Source of the DNA: an uncultured Rhodocyclaceae bacterium
GTDB lineage: Bacteria; Pseudomonadota; Gammaproteobacteria; Burkholderiales; Rhodocyclaceae
NCBI GenBank assembly: GCA_903930805.1
Contig: CAIYZZ010000178.1
Span: 1-21,089, forward strand
Direction: 5' to 3'
DNA length: 21,089 nucleotides
Shown here: piece by piece, positions 14,059 through 21,089 of the stretch
Numbering within the stretch: position 1 is the first letter of the stretch
Layout: each line of letters opens with the position of its first letter
Notes under the pieces: model-generated
Database searches by the model: none
The model's input: the letters and a program-made list of their open reading frames with translations, nothing else
Told to the model about the DNA's origin: nothing
Program-made: the position numbers and the translations under genes

Positions 14059-14761
14059 TCGCCTGCACCTCGCGCTCCAGCGCATCGAGGCCGATATGGC
14101 GCACATCGCGGCCCATGGTGATGTAAATAACATCCTCGGCGATATTTTTGCTGTGGTCGCCGATGCGCTCGATCGATTTGGCGATGAAGATGACATCCAG
14201 CGCCGTGGTGATGGTGCGCGGATCTTCCATCATGAAGGTAATCATCTGACGCACGATGGCACGGAAGTTCTGGTCGATCTCCTTGTCCTGGCGCACGATG
14301 CGTGCCGCCATGGCGGTGTCGCCGCGCACAAAGGCATCGAGAACATCGTGCAACATGGCGGCCGTCTGGTTGCCCATGGCTCGGATATGCATGGTCTGCA
14401 TCAGGCACTGGCTCATGCCGCGTTCCAGGATATTGCGCGTCACCTTGGCAATCTTCTTCGCCTCGTCGCCGATACGCTCGAGGTCGGTCACGGTTTTGCC
14501 CACGGCCAGAACCATGCGCAGGTCGCCAGCGGCCGGCTGCCGTTTTGCGATGAGCTGTGAGCAATCACTGTCGATAGCGATTTCCATTTCGTCCACGCCG
14601 GCATCCCGGGCAATGATGGTTTCGAGCAGGTCACGATCGCCCTCGATAAATGCGGTTAGCGCGGCACGTACCTGCTCCTCGACCAAGCCCCCCATCCGCG
14701 TGACGTGTGCACGCAAGGCGTCGAGATCGTTGTCGAATTGTTTTGAAAGGTGTTCGCTCAT
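14051..14761 (-). CDS. phoU: Phosphate-specific transport accessory protein
   Basis: A 236-residue all-helical protein with two PhoU repeats. Family stretches include EMEIAIDSDCSQLIAKRQPAA, DLRMVLAVGKTVTDLERIGDEAKKIA and, in the second repeat, IFIAKSIERIGDHSKNIAEDVIY. PhoU binds metal at such E/DxxxD sites and links PstB to PhoR, holding the kinase off when Pi is plentiful. The start has AAGGAG 5 bp upstream and lies 9 bp after the pstB stop. Its last codons overlap the phoB start, so the regulatory genes are translated as a unit with the transporter. Confidence 0.95.
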   Translation of the reverse strand: MSEHLSKQFDNDLDALRAHVTRMGGLVEEQVRAALTAFIEGDRDLLETIIARDAGVDEMEIAIDSDCSQLIAKRQPAAGDLRMVLAVGKTVTDLERIGDEAKKIAKVTRNILERGMSQCLMQTMHIRAMGNQTAAMLHDVLDAFVRGDTAMAARIVRQDKEIDQNFRAIVRQMITFMMEDPRTITTALDVIFIAKSIERIGDHSKNIAEDVIYITMGRDVRHIGLDALEREVQANE

Positions 14762-14770
14762 GATGACTCC

Positions 14771-15562
14771 TTATCCGAAGCGGCCGGTGATGTAGTCCTC
14801 GGTACGCTTATCCTTGGGTTTGATGAAGATCTCGTCGGTAACACCGAATTCGACCATTTCGCCAAGATACATGTAGGCGGTGTAATCGGAAACCCGGGCG
14901 GCCTGCTGCATGTTGTGGGTAACGATGAGGATGGTCACCTTCTGCTTCAATTCGTGGATCAATTCCTCGATGCTGGCGGTGGCGATGGGGTCCAGTGCCG
15001 AGGTCGGTTCGTCGAACAGGAGGATCTCAGGGTCGGTGGCCAGGGCGCGGGCGATGCACAGGCGCTGCTGCTGGCCGCCGGAAAGCGCGAAGGCCATGTC
15101 ATTCAGTCGGTGCTTGACCTCATCCCACAGCGCGGCGTTGGTCAGCGCTTCCTCGCACTTGTCGTCGAGGATGGATCGCTTGGTGACACCACGCACGCGC
15201 TGGCCGTAAATCACGTTTTCGTAGATCGACTTGGGAAAAGGGTTGGGCTTCTGGAACACCATCGACAAACGCATGCGCACCTCGATCGGGTCGACGCGCG
15301 GATCGAGCAGATTGGTGTTGTCCGGATGCAGGATCAATTCACCTTCGTAGCGCGTGCCTGCATACAAGTCGTGCATGCGGTTGAAGGAACGCAGCAACGT
15401 ACTCTTGCCGCAACCCGAGGGGCCAATCAGTGCCGTCACCCGGTTTTCGGCGAGTGACAGATTGATATTCTTCAGGGCATGGAAGTTGCCGTAGTAGAAG
15501 TTGAAATCGCGCGTCTCGGCCTTGATTGCCTGCGGTGATGGGGGTGTCTTTTCGATGCTCAT
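14771..15562 (-). CDS. pstB: Phosphate ABC transporter ATP-binding protein
   Basis: A 263-residue ATPase of the Pst importer. Walker [10 protein letters not shown] (47-55), the Q-loop region [17 protein letters not shown] (characteristic of PstB), signature LSGGQQQR (160-167), Walker B LLFDEP (181-186) and switch His in VTHNMQQA are all present. The frame opens at ATG 15574, inside the end of pstA; ATG 15562 ([10 protein letters not shown]) is preferred because GGTGA lies 6 bp upstream and the gap to the pstA stop is then 5 bp. It drives Pi uptake and signals to PhoU. Confidence 0.95.
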   Translation of the reverse strand: MSIEKTPPSPQAIKAETRDFNFYYGNFHALKNINLSLAENRVTALIGPSGCGKSTLLRSFNRMHDLYAGTRYEGELILHPDNTNLLDPRVDPIEVRMRLSMVFQKPNPFPKSIYENVIYGQRVRGVTKRSILDDKCEEALTNAALWDEVKHRLNDMAFALSGGQQQRLCIARALATDPEILLFDEPTSALDPIATASIEELIHELKQKVTILIVTHNMQQAARVSDYTAYMYLGEMVEFGVTDEIFIKPKDKRTEDYITGRFG

Positions 15563-15567
15563 TGAGT

Positions 15568-16500
15568 TCACCATTTGATGTTCTTGCGCAGCCGATAGCG
15601 CAGCCAGATGGCAAAGCCATTCATGGCCAACGTCATGGCGACGAGGATCGCGCCGGCGGCGGCAGCGTTATGCTGGAAGGCCGCCTCGGGGCGCGAGGTC
15701 CAGTTGAAGATCTGAATCGGCATCACCGTGAAGGGTGCCGAGAGCCATTCAAAGCTGAGGTAGGGCGCGACATCCGTTATCGGCGGCGGCGGCAGGAAGG
15801 CGATGAAGGTCAGCGCGCCGATGGTGATGATGGGCGCCGTTTCGCCGATGGCGCGCGACATGCCGATGATGATGCCGGTCAAGATGCCGGGTAGAGAGTA
15901 GGGCACGATGTGGTGCTTCACTGTCTGCCATTTGGTGGCACCCAGCGCATAAGCCCCTTCGCGAATCATCTGCGGGATGGAACGGATCGCTTCGCGCGTG
16001 GCCACGATCACCATCGGCAGGATCAGCAAGGCCAGCGTCAAACCGGCAGTGCGGATACTCTGTCCAAGATTGAATGTGTACACGAACAGCCCCAGTGCCA
16101 GCAGGCCGTAGATGATCGAGGGCACGCCAGCCAGGTTGTTGATGTTGATCTCGATGATGTCGGTGATCCAGTGCTTGGGGGCGTATTCCTCGAGCCAGAT
16201 ACCGGCGGCGACGCCGAGCGGCACCGCCACTGCGGCCGTGGTAAACATCACCAGCACGCTGCCGACCCAGGCCGAAAGGATGCCAGCCTTCGCCGCGTGC
16301 CGCGAAGGGAAGTTGGTGAAAAACTCGGGATGAAAGCGTTCCCAGCCATCGATCAGCATGTCAACAAACAGGGTGGCGATGGTCATCAGACCCAGCGCCA
16401 GCGCCAGAATGCCAAGCAGACCGAACAGCAGATCCCAACGCTTGCGACGGGCAATGTTGGCACGGATGGCGGCAACTTCACCGGAGGTTTTGACACTCAT
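15568..16500 (-). CDS. pstA: Phosphate ABC transporter permease PstA
   Basis: A 310-residue inner-membrane subunit with about six TM segments; the first is [21 protein letters not shown]. The coupling loop is [31 protein letters not shown], the place where PstB docks, and the conserved [12 protein letters not shown] and [10 protein letters not shown] follow the family pattern. It pairs with PstC to form the Pi channel. It starts one base after the pstC stop (TGAAATG) with GAGAGG as its ribosome binding site. Confidence 0.94.
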   Translation of the reverse strand: MSVKTSGEVAAIRANIARRKRWDLLFGLLGILALALGLMTIATLFVDMLIDGWERFHPEFFTNFPSRHAAKAGILSAWVGSVLVMFTTAAVAVPLGVAAGIWLEEYAPKHWITDIIEININNLAGVPSIIYGLLALGLFVYTFNLGQSIRTAGLTLALLILPMVIVATREAIRSIPQMIREGAYALGATKWQTVKHHIVPYSLPGILTGIIIGMSRAIGETAPIITIGALTFIAFLPPPPITDVAPYLSFEWLSAPFTVMPIQIFNWTSRPEAAFQHNAAAAGAILVAMTLAMNGFAIWLRYRLRKNIKW

Positions 16501-16501
16501 T

Positions 16502-17416
16502 TCAGTACCTCTCGCGGTAAGTGCGCTGCAGCCAGAAGCCGATGATATTGAACACCAGCGTAAATAGCATCAGGGTTAGACCAGCAGCGAAGATGGTCTG
16601 ATAGCCGGTCGAGCCATGCGGCAGGTCGCCCAGTGCCACCTGCACGATGAAGGCAGTGATGGTGGCGGCCGGTTCGCGCGGGTCCCAGGTCAGGTTGGGT
16701 TGCATGCCGGCGGCAATGGCCAGGATCATGGTCTCGCCTACCGCACGGGCGATGCCGAGGATGTAGGCGGCAGCGATGCCCGAGATGGCCGCCGGGAAAA
16801 CCACGCGCACGGCGGTTTGCAGACGCGTGGCACCCATCGCATACGAGCCTTCGCGCATCGCCATCGGCACAGCACGCATCGCGTCTTCCGAGATCGAGCT
16901 GATGATCGGGGTGATCATGATGCCCATCACGATGCCGGGGGAGAGCAGGTTGAAGCCCTGCAATTCAGGCATCAGCTTTTGCAATAGTGGCGTGACGAAG
17001 AGCAGCGCGAAGTAGCCGAAGACCACGGTCGGCATACCGGAGAGCAACTCCAGAATCGGCTTGGCAATCTCGCGGTTGCGCGGCGTGGCAAATTCCGACA
17101 GGTAGATGGCGATGGTGGTGCCGAGGGGAATGGCAACCCCGAGGGCGACCAGTGAACTGACGGCGGTGCCGGAGAGCAGCACCATGATGCCGAAATGCGC
17201 GTCGTCGAACAGCGGCGTCCATTGCGTGTCGGTCAGGAAATCGATGATCGATACTTGGCGGAAAAACACGACCGATTCGGAAACCAGGATGTAAACGATG
17301 CCGAGCGTAATGAACACCGAGGCGGCAGCGGCGGCAAACAGGATCGCCTCGATGATGCGTTCCTTGACATGGCGGCTGGCGCGTTTGGCCAGCCGCTCGC
17401 TGACCAGCGCGGTCAT
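16502..17416 (-). CDS. pstC: Phosphate ABC transporter permease PstC
   Basis: A 304-residue inner-membrane subunit with about six TM segments. Family signs are the N-terminal basic tail before IEAILFAAAAASVFITLGIVYIL, the region FLTDTQWTPLFDDAHFGI, PTVVFGYFALLFVTP, the coupling loop REGSYAMGATRLQTAVRVVFPAAISGI and ARAVGETMILAIAAG. Its ATG overlaps the stop of pstS by four bases (ATGA), so it is translationally coupled to the binding-protein gene, which is tighter than in many pst operons. Confidence 0.94.
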   Translation of the reverse strand: MTALVSERLAKRASRHVKERIIEAILFAAAAASVFITLGIVYILVSESVVFFRQVSIIDFLTDTQWTPLFDDAHFGIMVLLSGTAVSSLVALGVAIPLGTTIAIYLSEFATPRNREIAKPILELLSGMPTVVFGYFALLFVTPLLQKLMPELQGFNLLSPGIVMGIMITPIISSISEDAMRAVPMAMREGSYAMGATRLQTAVRVVFPAAISGIAAAYILGIARAVGETMILAIAAGMQPNLTWDPREPAATITAFIVQVALGDLPHGSTGYQTIFAAGLTLMLFTLVFNIIGFWLQRTYRERY

Positions 17417-18414
17417 TCCCTGGCTTCGAGTTTCATCAGTTGCTCGATGGTCAGGCCCACCTTGTTTTCACCGCCGAACTTGGTACCCTTGACGCGCTTG
17501 GCAAAATGATCGAGGTTGTAGGCATAGGCCTTAGCCGGTAACGGGACAAGCTTGACTTCCTTGGCCAGTTTTTCGCACTCCTTCATGTAGAACTCGACGA
17601 ACTCTTTTACCTCGGGCTTGTCGGCTGATTTAGCATTCACATAGATGAAGATGGGACGCGCCAGCGGCTGGTAGGTGCCGTTTATCACCGTTTCCAGCGA
17701 AGGGGCAACGGCGGGCTTGCCGTCCTTTTCGATAATCGGCACGGCCTTCAGCTTGTCGCGATTTTCCTCGTAGTAGGAATAGCCGAAGAAGGCCAGCGCA
17801 CCGACATCGCGCGCCACACCCTGCACCAAGACATTGTCGTCTTCGCTGGCAGTAAAGTCGCCGCGGCTCGACTTTGCCTTGCCGTTGATAGCTTCGGTAA
17901 AGTAATCGAAGGTACCCGAATCGGCACCGGCACCGAACAGCTTCAGCGGACGATCCGGCCAGGCGGGGTTAACCTGCTTCCAGGTGATGATCTTGCCTTG
18001 AGCCGCGGGTTCCCACATGGCTTTCAGTTCGGCCACGGTCAGCGACTTGATCCAGTCGTTTTTGGGATTGATCGTGACCGTCAGCGCATCGTAGGACACC
18101 GGCAGTTCTATGTATTCGATGCCTGCCGCCTTGCAGTCATCCATTTCCTTTTTCAGGATCGGGCGCGAGGCGTCAGAAATGTCGGTTTCGCCGCGACAGA
18201 ATTTCTTGAAGCCGCCGCCGGTACCGGAAATGCCCACCGTCACCTTGATGGCGTTCTTCTTGGACTTCTGGAATTCCTCGGCGACGGCTTCGGAGATCGG
18301 ATACACGGTGGATGATCCATCCAGCTTGACGATCTGGGCCTGTGCGGCCGTGGCGACGAAGGCAGTGGCAAACGTGGCAATGGCGGCGAATGCGGTAGTA
18401 CGTGCAAAGTTCAT
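17413..18414 (-). CDS. pstS: Periplasmic phosphate-binding protein
   Basis: A 333-residue PstS. The signal peptide [19 protein letters not shown] is followed by probable cleavage after AQA. The mature protein begins [13 protein letters not shown], and the Pi-binding elements [22 protein letters not shown] and [10 protein letters not shown] are intact. It is of the PstS/SphX branch rather than the E. coli-like branch. An upstream Met (18444) is in frame, but ATG 18414 has AGGAGA at the right distance and starts the signal peptide directly. It is the first gene of the operon pstSCAB-phoU-phoB-phoR-sixA, with a Pho-box promoter just upstream. Confidence 0.94.
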   Translation of the reverse strand: MNFARTTAFAAIATFATAFVATAAQAQIVKLDGSSTVYPISEAVAEEFQKSKKNAIKVTVGISGTGGGFKKFCRGETDISDASRPILKKEMDDCKAAGIEYIELPVSYDALTVTINPKNDWIKSLTVAELKAMWEPAAQGKIITWKQVNPAWPDRPLKLFGAGADSGTFDYFTEAINGKAKSSRGDFTASEDDNVLVQGVARDVGALAFFGYSYYEENRDKLKAVPIIEKDGKPAVAPSLETVINGTYQPLARPIFIYVNAKSADKPEVKEFVEFYMKECEKLAKEVKLVPLPAKAYAYNLDHFAKRVKGTKFGGENKVGLTIEQLMKLEARE

Positions 18415-18442
18415 GGGAGGTCTCCTGTGAATAATGCAGCGC

Positions 18443-18476
18443 ATTCTGCCGGCCGATTGTTACAAGACCGTGACAG
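18443..18476 (-). promoter_or_regulatory. PhoB-dependent promoter of pstS
   Basis: On the minus strand CTGTCAC (18476-18470), a 4-bp gap and TTGTAAC (18465-18459) form a Pho box. A -10-like CAGAAT (18448-18443) follows after exactly 10 bp, the normal PhoB promoter layout with no good -35. The start of transcription would fall about 20 bp before the pstS ribosome binding site. The box begins 12 bp after the rpiA stop. Confidence 0.7.
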
Positions 18477-18487
18477 TTCCTCCAGCG

Positions 18488-19168
18488 TCAGTCTGGAGTG
18501 AGTGTGCGCACACCTTGTGGCGTCGCCAGCAGCAGCACATCGGCACCACGGCAGGCAAACAGTCCATTCGTGACAACACCGACGATGGCATTAAGCCTGG
18601 TTTCAAAGTCGGCCGGATCGGCGATCTGCAATCCATGCACATCGAGAATGATGTTGCCGTTGTCCGTGACGAAGCCTTCACGCAGTTTCGGTTGGCCACC
18701 CAACTTGACGATTTCACGCGCAACATAGGCGCGCGCCATCGGGATCACCTCGACCGGCAAGGGAAATTTACCCATGGTGCTGACGAGCTTGCTCTCGTCG
18801 CAGACGCAGACGAATTTGTCGGCAACAGCTGCGACAATTTTTTCACGCGTCAGCGCGCCACCACCGCCCTTCAGCATGGCCAGTTGATGCGTGATCTCGT
18901 CGGCACCGTCGACATAGACGGGCATGCTGCTCACTTCATTCAGATCGAGCACCTTGATACCGTGGCCTTCGAGGCGTTTCTTCGTCGCCTCGGAGCTGGC
19001 AACGGTGGCACCAATACGGCCCTTGATCGCGGCCAGAGCATCGATGAAAAAGTTGGCGGTCGAGCCGGTACCAACGCCGATGATGCTGCCGGCAGGTGCT
19101 TGCGCTGCGACATAATCCACCGCAGCTTTGGCAACGGCCTGCTTCAGTTCGTCCTGGGTCATGCTCAT
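18488..19168 (-). CDS. rpiA: Ribose-5-phosphate isomerase A
   Basis: A 226-residue cytoplasmic enzyme of the pentose phosphate pathway that interconverts ribose-5-phosphate and ribulose-5-phosphate. The phosphate loop [12 protein letters not shown] (31-42), VDGADEI (86-92) and [11 protein letters not shown] (100-110, with catalytic Glu109) are all present. The frame extends to 19285, but ATG 19168 (MSMTQDEL) has a perfect AAGGAGG (19182-19176) seven bases upstream. It is on the same strand as pstS but separated from it by the Pho promoter, so it is probably its own unit. A small stem, CTCCAG/CTGGAG (18480-18498), spans its stop codon without a U-tract. Confidence 0.95.
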   Translation of the reverse strand: MSMTQDELKQAVAKAAVDYVAAQAPAGSIIGVGTGSTANFFIDALAAIKGRIGATVASSEATKKRLEGHGIKVLDLNEVSSMPVYVDGADEITHQLAMLKGGGGALTREKIVAAVADKFVCVCDESKLVSTMGKFPLPVEVIPMARAYVAREIVKLGGQPKLREGFVTDNGNIILDVHGLQIADPADFETRLNAIVGVVTNGLFACRGADVLLLATPQGVRTLTPD

Positions 19169-19232
19169 AAAACTACCTCCTTGAAAAAAAGACGCCCGGT
19201 CGAGCCGAGCTTGTGGTGTTGGGGTGAAGTAT

Positions 19233-19258
19233 ACCGCCGTCCCGCCAGCGCCGACTTT
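19233..19258. repeat. 26-bp dispersed element, copy upstream of rpiA
   Basis: Identical over 26 bp to 11579-11604 (core CGCCAGCGCCGACTTT). It is 65 bp upstream of the rpiA ATG, where it could lie in or near the rpiA promoter. Confidence 0.75.
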
Positions 19259-19319
19259 CTCGCTTGACTGAATCCGCACCGACAAACCGGCCAGCTACAT
19301 CAATAAGCTTGAATGCTCA

Positions 19320-19424
19320 GGCGCGTGTCGCATCGACACTAATTCAGGTGCGGCATCTGCATGTCCATCAGGATCAACGCGTAGCGGATGCGTTGGCCAG
19401 GTCCACGGCTTGCACCTCCTCGAG
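19320..19424 (-). pseudogene. Frameshifted remnant of a response-regulator receiver domain
   Basis: Read on the minus strand, one frame gives EEVQAVDLANA, a second gives RYALILMDMQMPHLN then a stop, and a third gives VDATRA then a stop. Joined, they match the middle of a receiver domain: the phospho-acceptor block LILMDMQMPxL followed by the xDATRxIR helix typical of hybrid histidine kinases. Two frame changes and stops show it is decayed, and the rest of the domain is not recognisable on either side. It begins a few bases after the fecR stop, in the 260-bp space before rpiA. It may be the remains of a sensor gene once adjacent to the FecR/repeat-protein locus, or a fragment left by rearrangement. 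Confidence 0.6.
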
Positions 19425-19428
19425 TGGC

Positions 19429-20337
19429 TTACCTGACTTCGCAGTCCACTGTTTTGGGTTTGCTGCCGGCCGACGAATTCGAATTGGGTGCGACGGAAGA
19501 CGAGAAGGCCGGAGGCGGACTGAACTGGATACCCGGATTGACGGGGACGACCACGGGCGGTCTGATGATGCTGGCCGTATAGCCAAACTGGCCGGCGCTG
19601 AAGTTCAGCGATCCGCCCTTGTTGGTCAGGTTGATGATGCCGTCGATCACATGGACATACAGCCCGGCGGCGAGACCACCGCCGCCCGGCGTCGGTGGCG
19701 TGATCTGCGCCAGCAACAGTGGTGGCAGCGTGTCCGCAGTCAGATAACCGATTGGCACATCGGTCACTGTGATCAGCGCGGTATCGGCCAGCGCAAACAA
19801 CGGCAGCGGTGCATCGAGAAGCGCAAAAGTCGGCACTGGCAAGTCGGCACTGGCGACCGCAGCCTCAGTCTGATCGGGTGGAACGTACTCGGCAATGAAA
19901 CTTGTGCCGCGGATGCCAATGGTGGCCGTCTCCGTCTGCAAGCGATAGGCATCCTGATTGCCGCGCTTGCCGATCAGGCCGGTCACCGAGCGCAACGCGC
20001 CTTTCAACAGACCGAACACGACATTGTCGCTCTTCGGTTCGGCCTGGGCGAAGACATAGGACTCCACCTTCAACTGCGTATTTGGCCGCAACACAATCTC
20101 GCCGGTATCGGTGAACTTCACCCGGGCGTAGGTTTTTTCCTCAGTCACCAAAGTATCACCCTGGTTCACCAATGAACCGGTCGAGAGTACGCGTTTGCCG
20201 CCGTCGCCCTGAATGGCGAACAGCGGCCCGGAGACATTGATCACCTGGCCCGCACTCTGCGCCTGCGCCCAGCCGGCACAGAACAGCAGCAGGACCAGGA
20301 GCAGCCTAGTTGCAATAGAGTTTTCTGACGGGTTCAT
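19429..20337 (-). CDS. Secreted FecR-domain protein
   Basis: A 302-residue exported protein. A signal peptide (RLLLVLLLFCAGWAQAQS) is followed by VINVSGPLFAIQGDGGKRVL and a FecR domain with GDTLVTEEKTYARVKFTDTGEIVLRPNTQLKVE and TATIGIRGTSFIAEY. The tail is Pro/Ser-rich (PPPAFSSSVAPNSNSS). Despite the name, stand-alone exported FecR domains like this are not sigma-regulators; in betaproteobacteria they often lie beside large surface proteins. ATG 20337 is preferred over the upstream Met at 20379, since the signal peptide then starts close to the N-terminus. It overlaps the 3' end of the upstream repeat-protein gene by 32 bp, so the two are probably co-transcribed. A role in assembly or anchoring of that protein is inference. 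Confidence 0.85.
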   Translation of the reverse strand: MNPSENSIATRLLLVLLLFCAGWAQAQSAGQVINVSGPLFAIQGDGGKRVLSTGSLVNQGDTLVTEEKTYARVKFTDTGEIVLRPNTQLKVESYVFAQAEPKSDNVVFGLLKGALRSVTGLIGKRGNQDAYRLQTETATIGIRGTSFIAEYVPPDQTEAAVASADLPVPTFALLDAPLPLFALADTALITVTDVPIGYLTADTLPPLLLAQITPPTPGGGGLAAGLYVHVIDGIINLTNKGGSLNFSAGQFGYTASIIRPPVVVPVNPGIQFSPPPAFSSSVAPNSNSSAGSKPKTVDCEVR

Positions 20338-21089
20338 CTTTTTTAGCCCCGGAATCTTTCGCGACGACGGTCTTGTCATCCTTATTCTCGTCTTCCTTGT
20401 CCTCTTTCGGCCTCACGCCCGACGGCTGGCCGGCGGCGTCGGAAGACGATGATGACGAGCCACCAGTGCTGCCACCGGATCCACTTGAGGTTTTATCTCC
20501 ACCGCCTATGCTACTTCCCCCGGATCCCGTGAGGTCGCTCGGCTTGGTCGAGGTGATGATGGTGGTATCCACAATGGTCTGCTGCGCCAGATTGACTCCC
20601 GTCACTATCACGTCGAGTTCTTTCTGCAGTGTTGGCGAACTGCAGCCAGGCAGCGTCGGGTCAGTCACGCAGGTGGCCAATGGGGGCAACACGGCGGAAC
20701 AGCCAGCGGCAGCGGGGTTGGCTATGCAGGTGGCCAAGGTGGGCAACACAACGGAACAGCCCGCAGCAGTGGGGTTGGTCACGCAGGTGTCCAGGGGTGG
20801 CAAGACTACACTGCAGCCAGGCAGCGTCGGGGTGGTCACACAGGTGGCCAAGGTGGGCAAAACAGTGGAACAGCCCGTAGCAGTGGGGTTGGTTACGCAG
20901 GTGCTCAGTGATGGCAAGACTACACTGCAGCCAGGCAGCGTCGGGGTGGTCACGCAGGTAGCCAATGGGGGCAACACGGCAGAGCAGCCAGTGGCGGCGG
21001 GGTTGGTCACGCAGGTGCCTAGGGATGGCAAGACCACACTGCAGCCAGGCAGCGTCGGGGTGGTCACGCAGGTAGCCAATGGGGGCAAC
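20306..21089 (-). CDS. Cys-repeat surface protein, C-terminal part (truncated by window)
   Basis: The frame is open at the window edge, so only the last 261 or so residues are visible. They begin with eight tandem copies of a 19-residue unit, LPxLxTCVTxPxxxGCSxV, with two cysteines eight residues apart in each. After that come a short beta-like stretch (LDVIVTGVNLAQQTIVDTTI), a Gly/Ser-rich linker, an acidic/basic stretch (RPKEDKEDENKDD) and the end RKLYCN. From memory, similar Cys-containing LPxLxxC...GCSxVLP repeats occur near the C-terminus of large filamentous-haemagglutinin-type (two-partner secretion) proteins of betaproteobacteria; the domain that would prove this lies outside the window. 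The paired cysteines may be disulfide-bonded outside the cell. The gene is overlapped by fecR. Confidence 0.75.
   Translation of the reverse strand, partial: LPPLATCVTTPTLPGCSVVLPSLGTCVTNPAATGCSAVLPPLATCVTTPTLPGCSVVLPSLSTCVTNPTATGCSTVLPTLATCVTTPTLPGCSVVLPPLDTCVTNPTAAGCSVVLPTLATCIANPAAAGCSAVLPPLATCVTDPTLPGCSSPTLQKELDVIVTGVNLAQQTIVDTTIITSTKPSDLTGSGGSSIGGGDKTSSGSGGSTGGSSSSSSDAAGQPSGVRPKEDKEDENKDDKTVVAKDSGAKKDEPVRKLYCN
20633..21089 (-). repeat. 57-bp coding tandem repeat with 114-bp higher-order period
   Basis: Eight in-frame 57-bp units. Units alternate between a TLPGCS type and an A-x-GCS type, so identity is highest at 114 bp: the TGCAGCCAGGCAGCG landmark (plus strand) recurs at 20812, 20926 and 21040, and also at 20641, which is 171 bp (three units) from 20812. 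The array continues beyond the window. Confidence 0.9.

Noticed and set aside
13360..14196. Longer PhoB with a 46-residue N-terminal extension
   Set aside because: The extension is the phoU sequence in another frame; PhoB begins at 14058 with a ribosome binding site.
15526..16545. Plus-strand ORFs opposite pstB/pstA (122 and 211 aa)
   Set aside because: Low-complexity Arg/Gly/Asp/His shadow frames of the pst genes.
19264..20175. Long plus-strand ORF (303 aa) opposite fecR
   Set aside because: Antisense to a clear FecR gene with a signal peptide; its composition is Arg/Gly/Gln-rich and shows no recognisable domain.
20633..21089. CRISPR-like regular repeats
   Set aside because: Units are contiguous, 57 bp and in frame, with no unique spacers; they encode a protein repeat.

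Overview
This 21 kb window looks like chromosomal DNA of a betaproteobacterium, probably of the Rhodocyclales/Sterolibacteriaceae type. That placement is an inference from the fairly high GC, the Pst-PhoU-PhoB-PhoR-SixA gene order and the style of the repeat protein at the right edge. No rRNA or tRNA was seen to confirm it. Almost every gene is intact and tightly packed, and most of the window concerns phosphorus acquisition.

Left part (1-3.8 kb): the 3' end of an EAL-CBS-GGDEF cyclic-di-GMP protein, then a leftward pair made of phosphonoacetaldehyde dehydrogenase (phnY) and a 10-TM EamA/DMT permease that overlap by 4 bp. Centre-left (4.0-10.4 kb): a rightward phosphonate operon, phnC-phnD-phnE (ABC uptake), phosphonoacetate hydrolase (phnA), a phosphonate-associated MDR alcohol dehydrogenase, 2-aminoethylphosphonate:pyruvate transaminase (phnW), and a small four-cysteine protein coupled to phnW by an ATGA overlap. 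Together these give the hydrolytic route 2-AEP -> phosphonoacetaldehyde (PhnW) -> phosphonoacetate (PhnY) -> acetate + Pi (PhnA). No phnX, C-P lyase or LysR-type phnR gene is visible.

Centre (10.4-11.6 kb): a STAS-domain protein and a divergent ParA-like ATPase. Centre-right (11.6-18.5 kb): the leftward operon pstS-pstC-pstA-pstB-phoU-phoB-phoR-sixA, whose members overlap or nearly touch. It encodes high-affinity phosphate uptake plus the PhoR/PhoB phosphate-starvation sensor and regulator. Pho-box-like 7-4-7 direct repeats (about CTGTCAY, 11-bp period) lie upstream of pstS, upstream of phnC (four consecutive units) and between phnD and phnE. I infer that PhoB made in this window controls both the pst operon and the phosphonate operon.

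Right edge (18.5-21.1 kb): rpiA, a decayed response-regulator receiver fragment, a secreted FecR-domain protein, and the C-terminal part of a large protein with a 19-residue, two-cysteine tandem repeat that runs off the window.

Items beyond ordinary annotation: (i) a strong hairpin after phnD with a consensus-grade Pho box overlapping its 3' arm; (ii) an 18-bp perfect palindrome in the presumed phnC leader; (iii) a dispersed ~25-bp element found in two intergenic regions and once inside the phnY coding sequence; (iv) loss of the structural-zinc cysteines in the phosphonate-linked alcohol dehydrogenase; (v) the frameshifted receiver-domain remnant; (vi) the translationally coupled four-Cys protein at the operon end. 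I did not find a clearly new multi-gene system. The accessory genes of the phosphonate cluster are the best candidates for unknown function.
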